In this document: positions 1-5,217 of the stretch, in pieces
Layout of the letters: every line of letters starts with the position of its first letter
Numbering within the stretch: the stretch's first letter is position 1
Source of the DNA: Nitriliruptoraceae bacterium
Lineage (GTDB): Bacteria; Actinomycetota; Nitriliruptoria; Nitriliruptorales; Nitriliruptoraceae
Direction of reading: 5' to 3'
Length of the DNA: 7,790 nt
NCBI GenBank assembly: GCA_007121975.1
Contig: SKJO01000477.1
Coordinates: 1-7,790 of the forward strand
Made by a program: the position numbers and the translations under genes
Notes under the pieces: model-generated
Seen by the model: only the letters and a program-made list of their open reading frames with translations
The model's database searches: none
Told to the model about the DNA's origin: nothing

Positions 1-54
1 GGCGGGTTCTTCGTCACCGACAAGATGCTCTCGACCTTCGGGGGGAACCGGTGA
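1..54 (+). CDS. pntA: NAD(P) transhydrogenase alpha subunit, C-terminal end (partial)
   Basis: Only the last 17 codons and the TGA stop are in the window; the rest lies to the left. The visible tail, GGFFVTDKMLSTFGGNR, matches the end of the alpha chain of proton-translocating transhydrogenase, where the last membrane helix of domain II is followed by a VT-(x)2-ML-(x)2-F pattern. The stop shares bases with the GTG start of pntB (GTGA), a classic coupled arrangement that keeps alpha and beta in step. The sequence cannot show whether alpha is one chain or split into a soluble NAD(H)-binding part and a short membrane part, as in several bacteria. Identity rests on this short tail plus the neighbour. 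Confidence 0.8.
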   Translation, partial: GGFFVTDKMLSTFGGNR

Positions 55-1469
55 GCGCCACCGACCTGACCGCACTGCTCGCGCTGGGCTCCATCGCGCT
101 GTTCGTGGTGGGGCTCAAGCGCCTGTCGCGGGTGCGCACCTCGCGCAGCGGCAACGCCCTGATGGCCTCCGGCATGCTGCTCGCGGTGGTGATCACGCTG
201 ATCGAGGTCGGCCTGGTCGACTACCGCTGGATCGTGGGCGGACTGCTCGTGGGTGGGGGCATCGGCTACGCCATCGTGGCGCGGGCCAAGGCCACCGCGA
301 TGCCCGAGATCGTGGCCCGCTTCAACGGCTTCGGGGGTGCGGCCTCCGCACTGGTGGCCCTGTCGCTGTTCTGGGGCGTGGTCGTGGAGCCCGGCCGGGA
401 CGCCGTGGCTGCCGACCTGCTCGGCGCCACCTCGGCGGTGACGCTGGTGCTGTCGGTGCTGATCGGGTCGGTGACGCTGTCGGGCAGCATCCTGGCCGAG
501 CTCAAGCTGCGCGGCACGATCAGCGGTGATCCGCGCATCCCCGCCCGCAGCGCGCTGATGCTGCTGGCCGTGGTCGGGGGGCTGGCGCTGGGCGCCGTCG
601 CGGTGTTCGGTGTCGAGGACGTCGGCGTGGCGGCGGGGCTGGTCATCGGGCTGGTGGCGGCGGCGCTGCTGGCCGGGGTGGTGCTGGTGCTGCCCATCGG
701 CGGGGCCGACATGCCGGTGGTCATCAGCCTGCTCAACTCGCTGTCGGGCCTGGCCGCCGCAGCGACCGGGTTCGCCCTGTCCAACGAGCTGCTGATCATC
801 GCCGGCACCGTGGTCGGTGCGGCCGGGCTGATCCTGACCCAGATCATGTGCGTGGCGATGAACCGGTCGCTGCTCAACGTGCTCATCGGCGGGTTCACCG
901 AGACCTCGGCGGACCATGGCGAGTACGGGCACGTCGTCTCGGCCGACGCGGAGTCGGCGTCGATGGTGCTCGAGGTCGCGCAGCGGGTGATCATCGTGCC
1001 CGGCTACGGCCTGGCCGCCGCCCGGGCCCAGAACGCCGCCCACGACGTGGCCCGGGCCCTGATCGACCGCGGCGTGGACGTGCGCTTCGCGATCCATCCG
1101 GTGGCCGGACGCATGCCCGGACACATGAACGTCGTGCTCGCCGAGGCCGAGGTGCCCTACGAGCTGCTGTTCGAGATGAGCGAGATCAACCAGGACTTCG
1201 GGCAGACCGACGTCGCGATCGTGGTCGGGGCCAACGACGTGGTCAACCCGGCCGCGCGCAACGATCCGTCGAGTCCGATCGCCGGCATGCCGATCCTCGA
1301 CGTCGACAGCGCCCGGCGGGTGTTCGTGATCAAGCGCAGCCTGTCGCCGGGGTATGCCGGCATCAAGAACGACCTGTTCGAGCGGGACCACACCGTGATG
1401 CTGTTCGGTGACGCCAAGCAGATGCTCGACGATCTCGCCGGGCACCTGCAGGCCGCGCCGCCCCCATGA
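51..1469 (+). CDS. pntB: NAD(P)(+) transhydrogenase (Re/Si-specific) subunit beta
   Basis: This is the beta subunit of the membrane transhydrogenase, which uses the proton gradient to drive hydride transfer from NADH to NADP+ and so supplies NADPH. The protein is 472 residues; E. coli PntB is 462. Residues 1-270 are very hydrophobic, with about nine membrane helices (domain II). The rest is the cytoplasmic NADP(H)-binding domain III, with GYGLAAARAQ (318-327), IHPVAGRMPGHMNV (348-361), GANDVVNP (393-400), KRSLSPGYAG (428-437) and MLFGDAK (450-456), all close to E. coli. The GTG start overlaps the pntA stop by four bases, so no separate promoter is expected. One change stands out: after MPEIVARF the residue aligned with the proton-channel histidine of E. 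coli PntB (His91) is Asn92. That is known from some other bacterial transhydrogenases, so it is not by itself a sign of inactivity. Confidence 0.97.
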   Translation: MSATDLTALLALGSIALFVVGLKRLSRVRTSRSGNALMASGMLLAVVITLIEVGLVDYRWIVGGLLVGGGIGYAIVARAKATAMPEIVARFNGFGGAASALVALSLFWGVVVEPGRDAVAADLLGATSAVTLVLSVLIGSVTLSGSILAELKLRGTISGDPRIPARSALMLLAVVGGLALGAVAVFGVEDVGVAAGLVIGLVAAALLAGVVLVLPIGGADMPVVISLLNSLSGLAAAATGFALSNELLIIAGTVVGAAGLILTQIMCVAMNRSLLNVLIGGFTETSADHGEYGHVVSADAESASMVLEVAQRVIIVPGYGLAAARAQNAAHDVARALIDRGVDVRFAIHPVAGRMPGHMNVVLAEAEVPYELLFEMSEINQDFGQTDVAIVVGANDVVNPAARNDPSSPIAGMPILDVDSARRVFVIKRSLSPGYAGIKNDLFERDHTVMLFGDAKQMLDDLAGHLQAAPPP

Positions 1470-1481
1470 TGCGCCGGCGCA

Positions 1482-1497
1482 CGCACCGCTTGGTGCG
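1482..1497 (+). other. GC-rich hairpin just after pntB
   Basis: CGCACC and GGTGCG form a perfect 6-bp stem around the loop GCTT, 12 bases after the pntB stop. A 10-base perfect palindrome, GCGCCGGCGC, lies at 1471-1480 just before it. No T-run follows, so this may be a transcript-stabilising or partial-termination structure rather than a strong terminator. It lies inside the extended reading frame that would start at 1466, which slightly favours the later start at 1526 for the next gene. Confidence 0.35.
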
Positions 1498-1525
1498 CCC
1501 CGCGTCATCCGGCACGATCACGGGT

Positions 1526-2035
1526 ATGCCGCTGCTGCCCTTCAGCATCGAAGACGAGCCCGACGGTGGGGCGTTCGCTCCGCGGGTGAGCTACGTCTAC
1601 CGGGGCCTGCTCGGGCCCCTCATCGAAACCTACGAGGACTCGCCGGCACGCACCCTGATCGACGGCGAGCACGTCCCGCCCGGACGGTTCGCGATCGGCG
1701 CACCCTCGCGCATCGACCCGGTCGAGGTCACCCAGCGGCTGCTGATCGGCATCGAGGGGCGGATCGGTCCGCTGCCGGTGCTCGCGCGCCTCGATCCCGA
1801 CGCCACCCCCGGGCTCCGACGCCTGGCGATCGAGGTCGGTGACGAGACCTACGAGCTCATCGCCGCGGGGCTGTTCCCCCGGGTCGGGCTGCACCGCGCC
1901 GATCACCGCCAGCTCGCCGCCTTCACCGTGCGCGGCCGGCGTCCCCACCGGCTGGATGCGGAGGCCACCCCCACCGAGGTGGTGCTGACCATGTTCGCGA
2001 CCCGGTTCGTGTTGCGCCTGGCGCACGGCGCCTGA
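1526..2035 (+). CDS. hypothetical protein, family not recognised
   Basis: I do not recognise this family. From the ATG at 1526 the product is 169 residues, soluble, with no signal peptide, membrane segment or cysteine. It begins MPLLPFSIEDEPDGG and alternates short hydrophobic stretches with charged turns (RLLIGIEG 71-78, LAIEVGDETYELIA 100-113, FTVRGRRPHRLDA 133-145, MFATRFVLRLA 156-166), suggesting a mostly beta fold. An in-frame ATG at 1466 overlaps the pntB stop and would add 20 residues. I prefer 1526 because the extra part is Arg/Ser-rich and looks like random GC-rich coding, although no clear ribosome binding site precedes 1526, so a leaderless or coupled start is possible. The codon pattern matches its neighbours, which supports a real gene. 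It follows pntB in the same direction and may be co-transcribed. No function is inferred. Confidence 0.75.
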   Translation: MPLLPFSIEDEPDGGAFAPRVSYVYRGLLGPLIETYEDSPARTLIDGEHVPPGRFAIGAPSRIDPVEVTQRLLIGIEGRIGPLPVLARLDPDATPGLRRLAIEVGDETYELIAAGLFPRVGLHRADHRQLAAFTVRGRRPHRLDAEATPTEVVLTMFATRFVLRLAHGA

Positions 2036-2038
2036 GTC

Positions 2039-2057
2039 CGGCCGGTCATCCCGGCCG
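2039..2057. terminator. Bidirectional terminator-like hairpin between convergent genes
   Basis: CGGCCGG and CCGGCCG form a perfect 7-bp stem around the 5-base loop TCATC. It begins 4 bases after the stop of the unrecognised gene, and its loop overlaps the stop of the convergent sirtuin gene (2046-2048). The position and all-GC stem fit a shared terminator for both converging transcripts. There is no T-run on either side, as is usual in high-GC actinobacteria. Confidence 0.5.
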
Positions 2058-2846
2058 TGCGGGTCCTTCGTCCAGGGCCCGGACCTCCTGCACCAGGGCG
2101 GTGAGGGTGGCGGGGATGTCGCTGCGCAGCACCGCGTCGGCGGCGGCGTCGTAGGGGGTGTCCTCGCCGTTGATGATCACCAGGCGCGCTCCGGCCTCCA
2201 GTGCCGTGCGCGGCAGCAGCGCGACGGGGTGCACGACCAGCGAGGATCCGATCGCCAGCATCAGGTCGCAGCCCATCGCGGCGTCGTGCGCCTGCTGGAG
2301 GGTCGCGGGGTCCAGCGACTGGCCGAAGGAGATCGTGGCGCATTTCTGGATGCCGTCACAGACCGTGCAGCGGGGGTCGGGCTCGCCGGCACGGACCCGC
2401 TCGAAGACCGGTTCGGCGGGGAGCCGCCGGCCGCACTGCAGACACTCGACCTCGTGGATGGTGCCGTGGACCTCCACCACGCGCTCGGGGTCGGAACCGC
2501 CGGCCTGGTGCAGTCCGTCGACGTTCTGGGTGACCAGCACGTCCAGCCGGCCCAGCCGCTGCAGTTCGGCCAGGGCGGTGTGCGCCGGGTTCGGCCCGAC
2601 CGTGAACGCCGGGTTCTCGAGCCGCAGCTGCCAGACCTGCTCGCGGACCTCCGGGTCCGTGACGTAGGCGTCCAGCGAGAACAGCCGCTCCATCGACGGC
2701 TGCTTGGTCCACAACCCCTGCGGACCACGGAAGTCGGGGACTCCCGAGGCGGTCGACACTCCCGCCCCGGTCAGGGCCACCACCCGTCGGGCCCCGGTCA
2801 CCCAGTCGGCGACCCCGCGGATCGTGGTGTGGTCCAGTGGTTGCAT
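2046..2846 (-). CDS. sir2: Sir2-family NAD-dependent protein deacylase
   Basis: This sirtuin removes acyl groups from protein lysines using NAD+, releasing nicotinamide and O-acyl-ADP-ribose. At 266 residues it is of usual bacterial size. It carries the NAD-binding GAGVSTASGVPDFRG (27-41), TQNVDGLH (106-113), the catalytic His127 in VEVHGT, a four-cysteine zinc site (Cys135, Cys138, Cys160, Cys163), SFGQSL (173-178), GSSLVVHP (200-207) and the adenine-end INGEDTPYD (225-233). In E. coli CobB and human SIRT5 a Tyr-x-x-Arg pair selects succinyl-lysine. Here the equivalent place reads Trp72-Gln-Leu-Arg75, so acyl preference may differ. The ATG start has GAGGAGG 8 bases upstream. The gene converges on the unrecognised gene to its left and diverges from the amidase to its right. 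In bacteria such enzymes often reactivate acetyl-CoA synthetase, but no such partner is visible here. Confidence 0.95.
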   Translation of the reverse strand: MQPLDHTTIRGVADWVTGARRVVALTGAGVSTASGVPDFRGPQGLWTKQPSMERLFSLDAYVTDPEVREQVWQLRLENPAFTVGPNPAHTALAELQRLGRLDVLVTQNVDGLHQAGGSDPERVVEVHGTIHEVECLQCGRRLPAEPVFERVRAGEPDPRCTVCDGIQKCATISFGQSLDPATLQQAHDAAMGCDLMLAIGSSLVVHPVALLPRTALEAGARLVIINGEDTPYDAAADAVLRSDIPATLTALVQEVRALDEGPARPG

Positions 2847-2854
2847 GACACCGA

Positions 2855-2861
2855 CCTCCTC
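2855..2861 (-). promoter_or_regulatory. Ribosome binding site of the sirtuin gene
   Basis: GAGGAGG on the - strand lies 8 bases before the ATG at 2846. This is ideal spacing and fixes the start. Confidence 0.8.
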
Positions 2862-2868
2862 GGCTCCG

Positions 2869-2874
2869 ACGCTA
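2869..2874 (-). promoter_or_regulatory. Candidate -10 box for the sirtuin gene
   Basis: TAGCGT on the - strand fits the actinobacterial TANNNT -10 pattern. It ends 22 bases before the sirtuin ATG, leaving a short leader that still contains the ribosome binding site. No convincing -35 is visible. It lies on the left arm of the inverted repeat at 2869-2904. Confidence 0.5.
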
Positions 2875-2898
2875 GTCGAGGTGGCCGGGCACCTGGGC

Positions 2899-2904
2899 TA
2901 CCGT
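2899..2904 (+). promoter_or_regulatory. Candidate -10 box for the amidase gene
   Basis: TACCGT fits TANNNT and ends 24 bases before the amidase ATG, implying a leader of roughly 18 bases with a good ribosome binding site. No -35 is recognisable. The context GGGCTACCGT closely resembles GGGCTACGGT in front of deoD. Confidence 0.5.
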
Positions 2905-2918
2905 CCGCGCCCACCCCC

Positions 2919-2923
2919 GGAGG
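2919..2923 (+). promoter_or_regulatory. Ribosome binding site deciding the amidase start
   Basis: GGAGG lies 5 bases before the ATG at 2929. It decides against the longer open frame, which runs back to 2704 inside the sirtuin gene. Confidence 0.8.
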
Positions 2924-2928
2924 CCACG

Positions 2929-4164
2929 ATGGCTGCACCCCCCGACCACGCCCCGACGGTCCTGGCCACGGCGCAGGCCGCGCTGGCGCGGGCCGAGGTC
3001 ACCGCCGGGCTGGCGGCCTGGGCCCACCTCGACGTCCACGGCGCCCCGGCACGGGCCCGCGAGCTGGATGCGGTGCTCGACGCCGGCGTCCTGCACGGCC
3101 TGCCGGTCGGGGTCAAGGACCTGATCGACACCGCCGATCAGCCCACCGAGTACGGCTCTGCGGCCTATGCCGGTCACCGTCCGGTCCGCGACGCCGAGGT
3201 GGTGCGCCGCCTGCGCGCGGCCGGGGCGGTCGTGCTCGGCAAGACCGTCACGACCGAGCACGCGCTGTTCCACCCCGGCCCGACCCGCAACCCGCACGAT
3301 CCGCTGCGCAGTCCCGGGGGCTCGTCGAGCGGTTCGGCAGCGGCCGTCGCCGCGGGAGTGGTGCCGGTGGCGCTGGGGACGCAGACCGCCGGATCGGTGC
3401 TGCGCCCGGCGTCGTTCTGCGGGGTCGTCGGCGTCAAGCCGACCTTCGGGCTGGTCCCGACCGACGGGATCAAGCCGTGCGCGCCGTCGCTGGACACCGT
3501 CGGGGTGCTGGCCGCCGACGCCGGGCTGGCCGCGGCCGTGCTGGGGGTGCTCGCCGACGACCCCGAGCGGTTCCGGCCCCGGGTCCCCGACCGTCCCCTG
3601 CGGATCGGCTCGTGGCGCACCCCGTGGTGGTCGGCGCTCGAGCCCGGCGCGGGCGCGGCGATCGAGGCCGGCGTGGGCCGGCTGGCCCGTGGCCGCTTCG
3701 AGGTCGTCGAGGTGGTGGCACCCGAGGGTTTCGACGCGCTGGTGGGCGCGCAGGAGGCGCTGATGGCGGCCGAGGTGCTCGAGGCGCTCGCCGGGGAGGA
3801 CCCCGACGCGCTCAGTGACACGCTGCGTGCCTACCTGCAGCGCGCGGCGAAGCTCGCGCCCGGTGCTCCGGAAGCTGCGACGCTGGCCGAGCGCTGGCGG
3901 GCACGGCTGCCCGAGCTGTTCGCCGGCGTGGACGTGCTGCTGGTGCCTGCGGCGCTGGGGGAGGCACCACCGCTGAGCGCGGGCAGCACCGGTGATCCGC
4001 TGCCGTGCCGGGCCTTCACGCTGCTCGGCGTGCCGACCGTGGCGGTTCCGGGACTGGTCGGCCCCCACGGGCTGCCGCTGGGGGTGCAGGTGGTCGCGCC
4101 CTGGGGGCAGGACGGGCTCGCACTCGGCGCGGCGACGAGCATCGGGGCGGTGCTGGCGGGCTGA
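2929..4164 (+). CDS. Amidase-signature family amidase
   Basis: This is a cytoplasmic hydrolase of the amidase-signature family, which cleaves amide bonds with a Ser-cisSer-Lys triad. The 411-residue length is close to malonamidase E2 and shorter than GatA or FAAH. The triad can be read directly: Lys63 in VGVKDLID, Ser132 in the glycine/serine loop SPGGSSSGSAAAV (128-140) as the cis-serine, and Ser156 in GTQTAGSVLRPASFCG (150-165) as the nucleophile. The spacings (69 and 24 residues) equal those of malonamidase E2. The second half has the usual LFAGVDVLLVPAA (330-342) and LGVPTVAVPG (366-375) segments. The substrate cannot be told; TAGSVLRP in place of the commoner TGGSIR-x-P places it in a small-amide subgroup rather than with the tRNA amidotransferase, and no gatB or gatC is nearby. 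It diverges from the sirtuin gene and lies upstream of deoD in the same direction, with a separate promoter likely for deoD. Confidence 0.93.
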   Translation: MAAPPDHAPTVLATAQAALARAEVTAGLAAWAHLDVHGAPARARELDAVLDAGVLHGLPVGVKDLIDTADQPTEYGSAAYAGHRPVRDAEVVRRLRAAGAVVLGKTVTTEHALFHPGPTRNPHDPLRSPGGSSSGSAAAVAAGVVPVALGTQTAGSVLRPASFCGVVGVKPTFGLVPTDGIKPCAPSLDTVGVLAADAGLAAAVLGVLADDPERFRPRVPDRPLRIGSWRTPWWSALEPGAGAAIEAGVGRLARGRFEVVEVVAPEGFDALVGAQEALMAAEVLEALAGEDPDALSDTLRAYLQRAAKLAPGAPEAATLAERWRARLPELFAGVDVLLVPAALGEAPPLSAGSTGDPLPCRAFTLLGVPTVAVPGLVGPHGLPLGVQVVAPWGQDGLALGAATSIGAVLAG

Positions 4165-4314
4165 TGCTCACGCGGTGAGGGTGTCGTCACGCTCGTGCAG
4201 CGCCGCTCCCGGCTGTCGGCGACCTGGGGGAACGACGTCGATGAGCCGACGATCAGGTGGCTCCGGGCGCTCACGTCCTGGCGCCTTCCAACGGGCACGC
4301 CCGCGTCCGGAGCG

Positions 4315-4336
4315 GGGCGGGCTACGGTGTCCGCCC
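4315..4336 (+). promoter_or_regulatory. deoD promoter: -10 box at the centre of an inverted repeat
   Basis: TACGGT (4323-4328) fits the TANNNT -10 pattern, 28 bases before the deoD ATG. It is flanked symmetrically by GGGCGG (4315-4320) and CCGCCC (4331-4336), a perfect 6-bp inverted repeat. The inner C4322/G4329 pair, and G4321/T4330 as a wobble, extend it to the edge of the hexamer. This may be an operator overlapping the promoter, although G/C-only arms arise easily in such DNA. No -35 is recognisable. Confidence 0.4.
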
Positions 4337-4344
4337 TGCTGACC

Positions 4345-4350
4345 GGAGGA
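4345..4350 (+). promoter_or_regulatory. Ribosome binding site deciding the deoD start
   Basis: GGAGGA lies 6 bases before the ATG at 4357. This, together with the match of the next residues to E. coli DeoD, rules out the longer open frame reaching back to 4195. Confidence 0.85.
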
Positions 4351-4356
4351 TCGAGC

Positions 4357-5091
4357 ATGCCGACCCCGCACCTGAGTGCCGAACCCGGAGATTTCGCGGA
4401 CACCGTCCTGCTACCCGGCGATCCGCTGCGCGCCCGGCACATCGCCGAGCGCTGCTTCGAGGACGTCCAGCACGTCAACGCGGTGCGCAACGCGCTGGGG
4501 TTCACCGGCACCTACCGGGGGATGCCGGTGTCGGTGCTCGGAACCGGCATGGGCATCCCGTCCGCGTCGATCTACACCACCGAGCTGGTCACGCAGTACG
4601 GCGCCAAGCGTCTGGTACGGGTCGGGTCCTGCGGGGCGGTACAGCCCGGGCTCGGGCTGCGGTCGGTGATCCTGGGCGTGGGTGCGTGCACCGACTCCAA
4701 CGTCAACCGGGTGCGCTACGGGGGCATGGACTTCGCCGCCACCGCCGACTTCGGCCTGCTGCGCACCGCGGTCGAGGCCGCCGAGCAACGGGGGGTCGAG
4801 GTGCACCTGGGCAACGTGCACAGCTCGGACCTGTTCTACGACCCGCGCGACGAGCTGGTGGCCACGATGGCGGGCATGGGGGTGCTCGCCGTCGAGATGG
4901 AGGCGGCGGGCATCTACGGGGTCGCCGCCGAGCACGGCGCGCGGGCGCTGACGGTGCTCACCGTCAGCGACCAGCTCGTCACCGGCGAGCGGGTCAGCGC
5001 GGATGACCGGCAGCGCACCTTCGACGACATGGTCGACATCGCGCTCGATGGCCTGCTGCTCGACGCCGGCCGGCCGGTCGCCGGCGGCTAG
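4357..5091 (+). CDS. deoD: Purine nucleoside phosphorylase, DeoD (hexameric) type
   Basis: The enzyme splits purine (deoxy)ribonucleosides with phosphate into free base and (deoxy)ribose 1-phosphate for purine salvage. The protein is 244 residues against 239 in E. coli and aligns almost without gaps: MPTPHLSAEPGDFADTVLLP at the start, LGTGMGIPSASIY (61-73), RVGSCGAV (88-95), ACTDSNVNRVRY (110-121), VEMEAAGIYGVAAEHG (179-194) and TVSDQL (202-207). Active-site residues are present with a one-residue offset: His5, Gly21, Arg25, Arg44 and Arg88 for phosphate, Glu180-Met181-Glu182 for ribose, and the catalytic Asp205 with Arg218. This is the six-subunit, broad-specificity class, whereas many actinobacteria have the unrelated-size trimeric PNP. 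No deoA, deoB, deoC or nucleoside transporter gene is next to it, so it appears to be a single-gene unit. Confidence 0.97.
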   Translation: MPTPHLSAEPGDFADTVLLPGDPLRARHIAERCFEDVQHVNAVRNALGFTGTYRGMPVSVLGTGMGIPSASIYTTELVTQYGAKRLVRVGSCGAVQPGLGLRSVILGVGACTDSNVNRVRYGGMDFAATADFGLLRTAVEAAEQRGVEVHLGNVHSSDLFYDPRDELVATMAGMGVLAVEMEAAGIYGVAAEHGARALTVLTVSDQLVTGERVSADDRQRTFDDMVDIALDGLLLDAGRPVAGG

Positions 5092-5134
5092 TCCGACCGG
5101 AGGATCCCGGCCGGCGCCCACCGCTCCCGCGCGC

Positions 5135-5158
5135 GGAAAGGGACCGACGACCCTTCCC
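5135..5158 (+). terminator. Terminator-like hairpin downstream of deoD
   Basis: GGAAAGGG (5135-5142) and CCCTTCCC (5151-5158) pair over 8 positions with one A-C mismatch around the loop ACCGACGA. It lies 43 bases after the deoD stop and 59 bases before the cupin ATG. No T-run follows. It could end deoD transcripts or form part of the cupin upstream region. Confidence 0.35.
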
Positions 5159-5200
5159 CACCTCGGCTGTTGCCGTCAGGATCGAGGCAGCGTCGATGCT

Positions 5201-5208
5201 GGAGGGAG
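5201..5208 (+). promoter_or_regulatory. Ribosome binding site deciding the cupin start
   Basis: GGAGGGAG lies 9 bases before the ATG at 5218. The in-frame ATG at 5170 has no such signal and would add an Arg-rich tail. Just upstream, ATCGA (5181-5185) and TCGAT (5193-5197) form a 5-bp inverted repeat in the presumed leader. Confidence 0.7.
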
Positions 5209-5217
5209 CGCGGAGCC

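Larger units (their letters stand above)
2869..2904. promoter_or_regulatory. Mirror-symmetric inverted repeat carrying both divergent promoters
   Basis: The left arm read on the - strand is GGCCACCTCGACTAGCGT; the right arm read on the + strand is GGGCACCTGGGCTACCGT. They agree at 14 of 18 positions with no spacer between them. The core AGGTG-N6-CACCT (2879-2894) is perfect. Each arm ends in a TANNNT hexamer, pointing outward to the sirtuin (left) and the amidase (right). A protein bound at the core would block both promoters. This could be an operator for joint control, or simply two related core promoters back to back. No regulator gene is adjacent. Confidence 0.45.
4165..4356. other. Intergenic region between amidase and deoD
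   Basis: This 192-base gap is the longest in the window. Near its left end CTCAC-GCG-GTGAG (4167-4179) forms a small 5-bp hairpin just after the amidase stop, a weak terminator candidate with no T-run. GTCGGC (4215-4220) and GCCGAC (4245-4250) form a 6-bp inverted repeat with a 24-base loop that contains the palindrome CGACGTCG (4233-4240). The right end holds the deoD promoter and ribosome binding site. I see no convincing gene on either strand; the short frames here are Arg-rich shadows. Confidence 0.5.

Noticed and set aside
266..994. A 242-codon Ser/Thr/Ala-rich open frame on the - strand inside pntB
   Set aside because: It is the antisense shadow of the membrane domain of PntB, with no ribosome binding site or motif support.
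2704..2928. N-terminal extension of the amidase by 75 codons
   Set aside because: It overlaps the start of the divergent sirtuin gene. The ATG at 2929 has GGAGG at ideal spacing, and the resulting length matches malonamidase E2.
2229..3818. A 529-codon open frame on the + strand
   Set aside because: It runs antisense through the sirtuin gene and then out of frame through the amidase gene. The translation is Arg/Gly/Pro-rich low-complexity sequence with no family motif, while both genes it overlaps have complete catalytic motifs.
4195..4356. N-terminal extension of deoD by 54 codons
   Set aside because: Homology to E. coli DeoD begins at the ATG at 4357, which has its own GGAGGA site. The extension would also cover the likely promoter.
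4168..4371. A 67-codon Arg-rich frame on the - strand across the amidase-deoD gap
   Set aside because: It overlaps the deoD promoter and start, has no ribosome binding site, and its composition is that of random GC-rich sequence.
4341..5106. The 12-base repeat GACCGGAGGATC on both sides of deoD (4341-4352 and 5095-5106)
   Set aside because: The first copy is the deoD ribosome binding site. The second, after the stop, has no start codon behind it. A 12-base match of this composition is expected by chance in a window of this size, so it is not evidence of mobile-element insertion.
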